NCBI GenBank assembly: GCA_003290165.1
Contig: QNQO01007616.1
Span: 124,001 to 188,000, forward strand
Length of the DNA: 64,000 nucleotides
Direction of reading: 5' to 3'
DNA from: Berberis thunbergii
Taxonomy: Eukaryota; Streptophyta; Magnoliopsida; Ranunculales; Berberidaceae
Part shown: in pieces, positions 54,901-64,000 of the stretch
How positions within the stretch are numbered: the stretch's first letter is position 1
Layout of the letters: each line of letters starts with the position of its first letter
Notes under the pieces: generated by a model
What the model was told of the DNA's origin: nothing
Databases searched by the model: none
The model's input: only the letters and a program-made list of their open reading frames with translations
Translations under genes and position numbers: made by a program

Positions 54901-56280
54901 ATCTTTATGCTTCCATCAAAACCAAACCCTTCTAATCCAAGTCTAAATGATTGGTTTGAATTGAAGGAGAATCTTAAGTGATTGGTTGACTATCCGAGTC
55001 CTGAATTTGTAGAAGAAGACCAAGATGATGAAATAGTGAAACCTATATTGGGATCAGTGAAGGCATCAACTTTCCTCTTCAAGTGTCGTTCAAGATTTAC
55101 CTTTTCATGTAGACCAAAGTATACATAACATAGATACTCAGAACTACTATGCTGAAAATAAGATGCATGTTTTAATTAATCGGATCATAGCAAAGCAAGT
55201 GTTCGAATGTTCTCAAGTGTTTTTATCATCATTGTTGTTAAAGTACACCAAATGCATTTTGACGGGATCTAAGCATAATGATACCCTAAACAATAATGAA
55301 ATTTTGAAAGACCCTCACAATTGCTGCTGACATAATGTTAATCATTACACTAATAATAAACTTCTACACAAGCACACGAAGCCAATATAGTTCACACAAC
55401 CTATATTGAATGTGTACAAACCTGGGAAAAGTGATTGCCTTGAAACCAAGTTGCAGTATAGTATAATAAACCAACTTGCAATTCCCGCATAATTATAGAT
55501 GCAACATTCAACATGCCAAAAAAGGTTTCATCAGGTACACAATGCTAGGACTCCCCTGCTTTTAGTCTTTGAGAATCAAAAGTTGCACTTGAAAACATAA
55601 ACTTAAGGAGTTATCTCTTCATTTTTCTCCCTTCAAAATTCATTCACTTTCTCTTCCTATTTTTATGCCTAGTTGTCTTTTTCGGATCCTTTGAACTTTC
55701 TCAACAAAGAAACGGCAAGACCACATTAGTATCGATCACATAAGAAAAGAAAAACAAACCAAAACAAAAATGGGTATCATTTATACTTGCCGACAAAGTG
55801 TACGCATATTAAGTAGCACATATGTATGCACATTAAGTAGCACGTATGTATTTTTATTTCTTTCAATTTCATTAGATGGTGGCTCTAAATACTATAGTCA
55901 ATTAGAAAGAGGAGACTCTACCTTTAAAATATGATGACAACGAAAGTTTCTTTGGGCCAACGCCCTTGGAAGAAGAGCTAATTTCCTCCCTACAACATTA
56001 TCAACATCAAATTAAAGTTTCATGTTTAAATGTCGTTGATGAGTAGTTGGATTCTACATAACTAAAAAAAAATAATAATAATAATAAAGCAAGGGCAAAA
56101 TTGAACTACTATATATACTTACTTTCCCTAAAAAAGAGAAAGAGGGTTTTCTTGACAAAACAACCCTCCGAAAAGCTTCTACTACTGCAACTTTATAAGC
56201 ATCCGTTTGAAACGTCATTCTCATAATCATCCCTTAATCAATAGTTAGATAGTGTTAATTGTGAAGGACGGACATGCCAC
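54900..56280. other. Array unit 1, distal part, no gene
   Basis: Non-coding sequence that aligns with unit 2 (about 60230-61440). I see no protein block or element ends in it. Confidence 0.45.
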
Positions 56281-56920
56281 ATGCAATTAGATAGACAATA
56301 CATATATTTTACTTATTTACTTAAACATTTTTCTTAGGAAAGCATAAACAACATAAAATGACATGAAAGGCAAGAATATCATAAAGAGGTTTTAGACTAT
56401 ATCACAAAGTTATCTCATGGAAAATGATCTCTTCAAATCTCATTCCATGGATAGCAGAAGAACAAGTCTTGCCCCAATACCAAATGAGATACATGGCTTT
56501 GAATTTTTTATATTTTATATTTTTTTATAGGCAAAACAAGACTTTCCATTAAAAAAGAAGAATCAACATAACAATGTTGAGGGAGAAACTCTAAACAAAA
56601 AATAAAGTATCAACAAAAGACCAAATTGTACCAAAGGTACATGAAAAAGTCAAAGGATGCATCCTTCAATTATTTCCAATATTTTGCCTATGTCTCCAAA
56701 GCATCTCTATAACCCCTCAAAAATACCTTCAAGCATTGTCCTATTTTCACTTTAGGGTGTTTTGTGTTTGGAGTTGAGTTTGATCGTGAAAGGCTTTTAG
56801 GTGTGTTTTGGCATGTGTTAAGTGAACCTGCAACTTCCACAAACTTTCAATGATTGGCAACCTGTATTTACATCCATGCTTTCTGTTTGGTAACACCATC
56901 ATGACAACTTATTTTTTTTC

Positions 56921-58571
56921 TTGGGGTGGGCACGGTCCGAATTGGGCATGTCCCGGTCTTGGTCCAGTGAAACGAAGCTAGAATGGTTTGGGATAACTAT
57001 TTTTCTGGGTGGACTCAGTTGGTCCTGGACCGGTTTGAACCGCAACTGTTCAGGATGAAACCATGCTATCCTGATTTTAAAAAAAACACACACACACAAA
57101 CCAAAGCTTTGAACTTGGGTCTGGGCTCAATTCTATGAAGGTGATCTTGAGCTTGGGCTTAGCCTTGGGCTTGTTTTTCTTATTTACTCCAGATCCAGCT
57201 CCATCTTCACCAATAATAAAAGCTTAGAAAATTCTTCCTGATTCCTCTCAAAGCATTTCAAATCTCTACTAAGGTTTGATAAAGAGTTTGTGTTTGTAAA
57301 TTGATTTTGTTGTTATATCTGTTTGGCCTTGAAACCCATTTAACACGACTACTTTTTCAGTTTTACCCTTCCAGGTGAATTCCTTGTTTCACCTTTTCTC
57401 GCTGTCTCCCTTCGTCATTGACAAAGCTTTGGTTGGGTTCACTGATAGAGACCAGGTTTAGGCCCTTTCAGTGGGAATTCCACCAATCTCAAAATACTAT
57501 ATTCTTCTTCTTTTTATTGGAGACAAAAAACATAGAAGAAGAATAAAGCCCTAAGAGGGGAAACATATAGAGAGAGAAAAATGATAACATCAACTGATAG
57601 ATTTACTATCGTTGCAAATGCATGAACACGCTCTATTGATAATCAAATATGCGTGAACTGGGAGGCAGTCGAGAGGGGATTTAGGGAAAAATGGGTTGAA
57701 AGACGATAAGAGATATTGGGAAGTTGTTCGTGCAGATTAAGAGAGTTGGAGAGATGGTGAGAGCCACTGAGGGGGCTTTACTGTTTTCAGCCTATGCAAA
57801 GCTTTCAAACCATTGTCGTTGCCTCCTTCATTGTTTGCCATCCCCATGTTAACCGGTTGAATGGCCAATTGATGGAGAAAACAGTGAGTGAGAAAGAACA
57901 AGGAATGTGATTTCTCCAAAAAAAAAAAGTCAAAATTTTACGAAATATTTTTTTTCGAGTTACCAAAATATCTTTTGAAATCCGAAATATTCATTTATTT
58001 CATTATGACAATCTCAATTTCCCTATATTTTAACCTTAGTTTAGTATTAAAGTTTTTTTTATTATTATAAGTGATTCTTGTGCAATATATTGTTTGTATG
58101 ACATTATGAATCTTTTGGTACTCTTTATGTAGTATATAAAAATTTTAAATGCTTAAATTATATTGATAACTTCAAAATTACAACTGAAATTTTTACGTTG
58201 TTTATATACACAACTAAATATTTCACGAAGTATTTCTTAAAATCAACTTACCGAAATTACCTCGAAAAACAAAATCACAATCCTTGAGAGAGAATAATGA
58301 TTGAAGAAGCGTGGTGCCTAGGAGAACCTTAGCTTTGTAAATGGGTTGGGTTTTGGTTAGGACGAAAATGGGTTGGCCTTTTGTTAGGGTTTGGGTTGGC
58401 TTTAGTTAGCGATTAGGTTGCGCTTTGTAAATGCTATAGTAATTGAGACGGACTAGGACTAAATTTGTGGAAACCGATTCCGTCCCGATTCCAACAGGTC
58501 CTACGAGACCCGGATGAAAATAACATGAGTCGGTTAGTCCCAATCTAGACCGGGATACTTGCCCACACCTA
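56921..58571. mobile_element. hAT-like non-autonomous element in unit 2, long form
   Basis: The 1651-bp element begins TTGGGGTGGGCA and ends with the complement of TAGGTGTGGGCA; CTTTATTC follows at 58572-58579. It contains the internal segment missing from unit 1 (about 57375-57690) and a nested MITE (57899-58286). No transposase similarity was seen. Confidence 0.76.
57899..58286. mobile_element. MITE with CAAGGATTGTGATTT ends, copy 2
   Basis: It begins CAAGGAATGTGATTTC and ends with the complement of CAAGGATTGTGATTTTG. The unit 1 sequence at about 53010-53025 (GTGAGAGAGAGTGAAG) lacks it, giving an empty site. It is nested in the hAT-like element of unit 2. Confidence 0.8.
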
Positions 58572-58789
58572 CTTTATTCAAAATTTTGCCAAATATCTGA
58601 AATTTCCTAGTGATTTACTTCTCTTTTTGTGCACCATGTGAGTTTTACAAATTTTTTTAATATCTTGTCGGTGATTTTTGGTGTTGCGTGGAACTAATTT
58701 TATCACGGCACACAACAATTTTTACTAGCATGTACAACAAGTTTTGTCATTGCATATATTTTATTAATTAATATATTTAAAACTAATTC

Positions 58790-60250
58790 ATTCTTCCTTA
58801 TTCATATCAGGTTTTTAATCCATTTTAGAAAATCGTATACTATCTGTTTAATCGTCATATAAAATTTGTTTCACAGTTGTCCAGTTGTACTTGTGAGTGT
58901 TGTTCAACACATTCCTTCTTTAGGATATATATACATGGTAGTCTCATCTTCATAATATATACATAACCCTGTATCTGGAAACTTTGTGACATAAGTTTGA
59001 TTTTTATGAAACAACTTTGTTCATTTGCCTTCTATGAGTCTTTCAAAGGTATGGAAGTGCTAATTGTTGACAAAACTATGAGGTCACAAGTTTGATCCCA
59101 CTTCCATTTTCACAAACAACAATTCAAATCAGGCAAATTCCTTTTTTTTTGTCTTCTTGTCACCATTGTGGGAATTGGTTATAGTGCCTCAACAAGGGAA
59201 TAAGAAGTTCTACATTTCGTGTGTAGTAATGATGACCATTTTTCAATGGATATCCTCACAGTTGGGATCAAAATCATGGAGACCCATACTCAATTTTCCT
59301 AATGAAATGAAGTCTCACTAAGGAAACCAGGCAACTCTTTATAACCAATCCTTACATTGGTTTAAAAGAAGTTATGATTACGATTTCGACCCAATGATTG
59401 TGACATTCCATGTTGAGACCGAAGAGTTTAGTAAGTTGCCATTGCCTCAAAATATTAGTAATCCAATTTATGATGGTATGCTCGCTTCCTTGTCCATTTC
59501 AACCGGCTCCATTTGCATGTATTTGAGTTTTATGAAACCACTAAATTGTGGATGATAGTATGGCATCAGAGAATTTGGATTTCAAAGAACTTTCAATACC
59601 ATTATGATCCTACTTCAATATTTTTGTCTGAAGATGTTCCTTCAAATAATCATACTCTTTTTTGTTATCAAAGAATTGTTGTTTTGTGAATATAGTTGGT
59701 TTTAAAAAGATCTAGACTTCTTATGCGATTAAAACCCAAACATAAATATGACAACAATTATATTTCACATTTCACTTCCTATCGTTAGGTGCGTTGTGGA
59801 TATTTGTAATGTAGTTTTGAGAGGTAACGGTATCTCAAAAAATTGAGATAAATGTGCTTTCCTTTTGGTTGTAACATGGCTAAATATGCGTGCATTAAAA
59901 TTTAATAACACTTATGAATTTTGCAGTGCCAATTAAAAGTAATGATGCACATGCAATAAATCATAAAACTGTTGCAATAGTAACATGGTCAAAATGAGGA
60001 TTTCTGTTATTTCATTTAAGGGATTCAATAAAGTGTTTGAAGATTCTAATTACCGATTGTCCTTAGTTATCTTGAAGCTTTCTCGATCTCAACCACTGTC
60101 ACATTTCCATATGCTCATCTCATTCTCACACATTCCTTTCTATCCAATGCACCCCACCCACAATCAGTATTTCTCTGAAACATTCATCGAACCCATCTCT
60201 ATGCTTCCCTCAAAACCAAACCCTTCTAATCCAAGTCTAAAATGATTGGT
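58790..60250 (+). pseudogene. F-box-associated (FBA) domain pseudogene, unit 2
   Basis: This is the paralogue of the unit 1 copy. GIGYSASTRE is followed at once by a TAA (about 59202), then the frame is lost at several points. Recognisable sequence continues through the HVETEEFSKLPLPQNI block near 59410-59455 and ends near 60240. More stops and indels than in unit 1 show that it is also dead. Confidence 0.7.
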
Positions 60251-61440
60251 TCGAATTGAAGGAGAATCAAAAGTGATTGGTTGAAACTCTAAGTCCTAAA
60301 ATTGTAGAAGAATGCTAAGATGACCAAATAATGAAACCTTGTATCAAGATCATTGAAGGCATTAATTTTCATCCTCGAGTATCATTCAAGATTTATCTTT
60401 TCAGGTAGACCAAAGTATACATAACATAGATACTCAAAACTAATGTGCTAAAAATAAGATGAATGCTTTAATTAATCGGATCATAGCAAAGCAAGGGTTC
60501 GAATGTTTTCAAGTGTTTTTATCATCATTGTTGTTAAAGAACACTAAAGACATTTTGATTGGATCTAAGCATAATGATACCCTAAACAAGAATGAAATTT
60601 TGAAAGCCCGCCATAGTTGATGCTGGCATGATGTTAATCATCAGACAATTGATAAACTCCTACACAAGGCCAATATATTGCAACAGGCAACATGCCAAAA
60701 AAAAAATCACCAGGTACAAATTGCTAGGACTCCCATTTTTTTCCCTTGCTTTTAGCCTTTGAGAATTTGAAGTTGCACTTGAAATCATAAGCTTATGGAG
60801 TTGCTTCTGCATTTTGCTCCCTTCAGAACTCATTCACTTTCCCTTTCTACTTTTCTGCCTAGTTGTGTTTTTCAGATCCTATCCAGGTGCTCAACAAAGA
60901 AATGGCATGACCACATTACTATCGATTACACAAGAAAAGAAAAAAAAAAAACAAAAACGGGTATTATTTATACTCGCCGACAAAGTGTATGCATATTAAG
61001 TAGTACATATGTATTTTCATTTCTTTCAAGTTAATTAGATGGTGGCTCTAAATACTATTAGTCTATTAGAAAGAGAAGACTCTACCTTCAAAAATGAAGG
61101 CAACCGAAATTTATTTAGATCAACACCCTTGGAAGAAGAGTTGATTTCCTCCTACAACATTATCAACATCAGATTAGAGTTTGATGTTTAAATGCCCCCT
61201 TGATGAATTGTTGGATTCTACATAATTAAAAATAAATAATTAAATAAAGCTAGGACAAAATTGAACTACTTTATATACATACTTTCCAAACAAAAGAGAA
61301 AGAGGGTTTTCTTGACAAAATAACCCTCCAAAGAGCTTCTATTACTACAACTTTATAAGCATCCGACAAAAACTTCGTGCTCAGAATCACCCCTTAATCA
61401 ATAGTTGGATATTGCTAATTGTGAAGGATGGACATGCGAC
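60250..61440. other. Array unit 2, distal part, no gene
   Basis: The sequence matches unit 1 (about 54930-56280) and has no recognisable coding block. A poly-A tract lies near 60940-60952. Confidence 0.45.
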
Positions 61441-62090
61441 ATGCAATTAGATAGACAATACATAAATTTTACTTATTTACTTAATTTTTCTCAAGAAAGA
61501 ATAAACAACATAAAATGACATGAAAAGGCCTAAGGCAAGAATATCATAAAGAGGTTTTAGACTATATCACAAAGTTATCTCATGGAAAATGATTTCTTCA
61601 AATCTCATGCCATGGATAGCAGGAGAGCAAGTCCCGCCTTTATGCCAAATGAGATACATGGCTTCAAATTTTATATTTTATATTTTATATTTTTTATAGA
61701 CAAAACAAGACTTTCTATTAAAAAAGTAGAATCAAGAAAACAATGTTGAGGGAGTAACTCAAAACAAAACAAAAATATCAATGAAACACCAAATTATACC
61801 AAAGGAACTTGAAAAAGTTGAATGATACATCCTTCAGCTATTTCCAAGATTTTTCCTATGTCTCCAAAGCATCTCGCTAAACCCCAAAATAGTCTCAAGC
61901 ATTGTCCTATTTTCACCTTAAGGTGTTTTTGTGTTTGGAGTTGTGTCTGATCGCAAAAGTGTTTTTAGGTGTGATTTGGCATGTGTTAAGTGAACTTGCA
62001 ACTTCCACCAACTTTCAATCACTGGTAGTCTGTATTTACATCCATGATTTTTGCTTGGTAGCACCACCATGACAACTTATTTTATTTTTC

Positions 62091-63629
62091 TCGGGGTGGG
62101 CAGGATCAGTACTGGGCTTGGCCCAACCCAGTGAAACGGAACCAGAACAGTCTTGGATATAAATTCTTCTGGGCAGACCCCGTTGGTCCCAAATCGGTTT
62201 GAAGCAAGACGAAACCATGCTGTCCCAATTAAAAAAAACAACGCAAACCAAACTTTGAACTTGGGCCTGGGCCTCAATTGTAAGAACATGAACTTGGGCT
62301 TGTTTTTCTTCTTTACTCCAGGTCCAACTCCATCTCCACCAACAATAAAAAGCTTCAAAAGTTCTTCTTGATTCCTCTCGAAGTGCTTCAAATCTCTTCT
62401 AAGGTTTGATTAAAGAGTATGTGTTTGTAGATCGATTTGTTGCCATATCTGCTTGACATCACCATTTAGCACGACTTACTTTCCAGTTTTACCCTTCCAG
62501 GTGACCTTCTTGTCTCGCCTTTTCTTTCGATCTTCCCTTACCATTGACAAACCTTTGATTTGGTTCTCTAATGAGATCAGGTTTAGGCCCATTCAGTTGG
62601 AATTTCTCCAGTCTCAAAATACTAGGAGGCAAAAATATAGAAGACGAAAGCCCTAAGAGAGGAAACTTACGGAAAAAATAGAGATATGAAAACATCATCT
62701 AACGGATTTACTATCGCTGCAAATGCGTGGACACTCCCTATTGATAATCGAATATGCGTGGACTAGGAGGCGATGGAAATGGGATTTAGGGTAAAATGGG
62801 TTGAGAGACGAGAAGAGATATTGGGAAGTTGTTCATGCAGATTTAGAGAGTTGGGGAGATGGTGAGAGCCACTGAGGAGGTTCTACTGTTTTCAGCCTAA
62901 ACAAAGCTTTCAAGCCACCACCGCCACTTACTTCATTATTAGCCGCCCCATGTTAGGCGTTGAAGAACCAATTGGTAGAGAATGAAAACAATGAGTGAGA
63001 GATAACAAGGAATGTGATTTCTTGAAAATGTTGAAATTTCACGAAATATTTCTTTTTTCAAGTTATCGAAATTTCTTTTGAAATCCGAAATATTCATTTC
63101 TTTTGTTAGGCCAATCTCAATTTCCTTACATTTTAACCCGTTTTAACCTTAGTTTAATACTAAAATTTTGTTTTATAAGTGATTTTTATGCAATATGTTG
63201 TTTGTTCGACAATATGAGTATTATGGTACTCTTTATGTAGTATATAAGAGTTTAAAATGTTTAAATTATATTGACAACTTCAAAATTAGAACCGATTTTT
63301 TTTAACTTTTTCTATACACAGCAAAATATTTTAAAATCAACTTACCGAAATTACCTTGAAAAATGAAATAACAGTCATTGAGAGAGAGTGAAGATTGAAG
63401 AAGTAGGATGCCTAGGAGAACCCTCACTTTGTAAATAGGTTGGGCTTTGGTTAGGACGAAAATAGGTAGGGCTTTGGTTGGGATTCTTAAACGCTACAAT
63501 GACTGGGACTAAAGTTGTGGAAACCGGTTCTGTCCGGTTCCAACCTGTCCGAGATCGGGACTGGAACCGTGATGAAGATAACATGAACCAAACCGTCCTG
63601 ATTTGGATCGGGATCCTTGCCCATCCCTA
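62091..63629. mobile_element. hAT-like non-autonomous element in unit 3
   Basis: The 1539-bp element begins TCGGGGTGGGCA and ends with the complement of TAGGGATGGGCA; CTTTATTC follows at 63630. It has the same internal order as the unit 2 copy, including the nested MITE at 63006-63380. Confidence 0.75.
63006..63380. mobile_element. MITE with CAAGGATTGTGATTT ends, copy 3
   Basis: It begins CAAGGAATGTGATTTCTTG and ends in decayed form, AAATAACAGTCATTG. It occupies the same position as copy 2, so both descend from one insertion made before units 2 and 3 separated. Confidence 0.72.
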
Positions 63630-63769
63630 CTTTATTCAAAATTTTGCAAAATATTTGACATTTCCTATATTTTACCCCATATGAGTTTCAAAAAAAAAAT
63701 AATATCTTCACCAACGATTTTGTCGTTGCGTGGAACTAATTTTATCACGACATACAACAAATTTTACTG

Positions 63770-64000
63770 GTGACCCATTTAGCATGGCTTACTATTCAAG
63801 TTTTACCTTCCAGGTGACCTCCTTGTCTCACCTTTTCTCTCTATGTTCCCTCGCCATTGACAAAGCTTAGATTCAGTTATCTGATAGAGATCAGGTTTAG
63901 GCTCATTCAGTTGGAATTCCTCCAGTCTCAAAATACTATATTCTGATTTTTTTTTTTCTATCAAATACCAAAAACATAGAAGAAGAAGAAGAAGAAGAAG
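63770..64000. repeat. Partial further copy of the hAT-like element interior, with GAA microsatellite
   Basis: From CCCATTTAGCATGGCTTACT onward the sequence matches about 57337-57545 and 62460-62650 (CCTTCCAGGTGA, GATCAGGTTTAGGC, GTCTCAAAATACTA). The window ends in a (GAA)n tract at about 63978-64000. The array continues beyond the window. Confidence 0.7.

Larger units (their letters stand above)
51668..56296. repeat. Tandem array unit 1
   Basis: The unit runs from a block starting GACAGATAATACAT, through the GTE-promoter-like segment with its hAT-like element, to the FBA pseudogene and further non-coding DNA ending about ATCAATAGTTAGATAG. It aligns along its length with unit 2, with many point differences. 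It lacks two insertions found in units 2 and 3 (an inner 330-bp part of the hAT-like element and the MITE at 57899) and has one of its own (the MITE at 51811). Confidence 0.78.
56297..61456. repeat. Tandem array unit 2
   Basis: The unit starts GACAATACATATATTTTAC and aligns with unit 1 in the same orientation and order: spacer, GTE-promoter-like segment, hAT-like element, FBA pseudogene, distal spacer. It is closer to unit 3 than to unit 1, sharing the longer hAT-like element and the MITE at 57899. Confidence 0.8.
61457..63769. repeat. Tandem array unit 3, truncated
   Basis: It starts GACAATACATAAATTTTAC and aligns with units 1 and 2 until about 63769, within the sequence ATTTTACTGG that in the other units precedes the FBA pseudogene. 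There it breaks into a second copy of inner hAT-like sequence, so no FBA copy is seen in this unit within the window. Confidence 0.75.

Overview
This is nuclear DNA from a flowering plant, most likely a eudicot. It is AT-rich, its genes are split by many introns with plant-type splice sites, and its proteins match plant-specific families. The species cannot be named from the sequence. All three host genes lie on the minus strand. Each was rebuilt exon by exon from conserved protein blocks, splice sites and phase.

Layout. (1) 1-8257 has no intact gene. It holds three small fold-back transposons, a decayed LINE (about 2200-4350), a hAT-type MITE (4413-4813) and a complete 642-bp TRIM retrotransposon (5903-6544). 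(2) 8258-12075 is a four-exon POLAR-like gene (stomatal-lineage polarity scaffold), with an apparent one-base frame break in exon 1. (3) 14455-29679 is a 16-exon SIZ1-type SUMO E3 ligase gene (872 codons). Its introns contain a SINE inside an older DNA element, a MITE, a Tourist-like MITE and a LINE relic. (4) 31522-49023 is an eight-exon GTE1/GTE6-type bromodomain-NET gene (370 codons). Its 13.4-kb intron 3 holds two antisense Ty3/gypsy elements, one nested in the LTR of the other. (5) About 51420-64000 is a decayed tandem array of roughly 5-kb units. Each unit carries a copy of the GTE promoter region interrupted by a hAT-like element; the two complete units also carry a broken F-box-associated (FBA) gene copy.

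The three genes are separate transcription units with no sign of working as one pathway. SIZ1 and GTE are both nuclear regulators: SUMO ligation and acetyl-histone reading. POLAR-like proteins act at the cell cortex. The rest of the window is mostly a record of transposition, much of it confirmed by target-site duplications or by paralogous empty sites.

The most unusual object is the 5' end of the inner Ty3/gypsy element (34695-35064). Its 5' LTR is replaced by a palindrome made of an inverted R-U5 copy joined to a direct U5 copy. The inverted arm stops about where LTR transcription should start, and the fold-back junction is a six-base match. That is what is expected if minus-strand strong-stop cDNA primed on itself, and the resulting molecule with two U5 ends then integrated.
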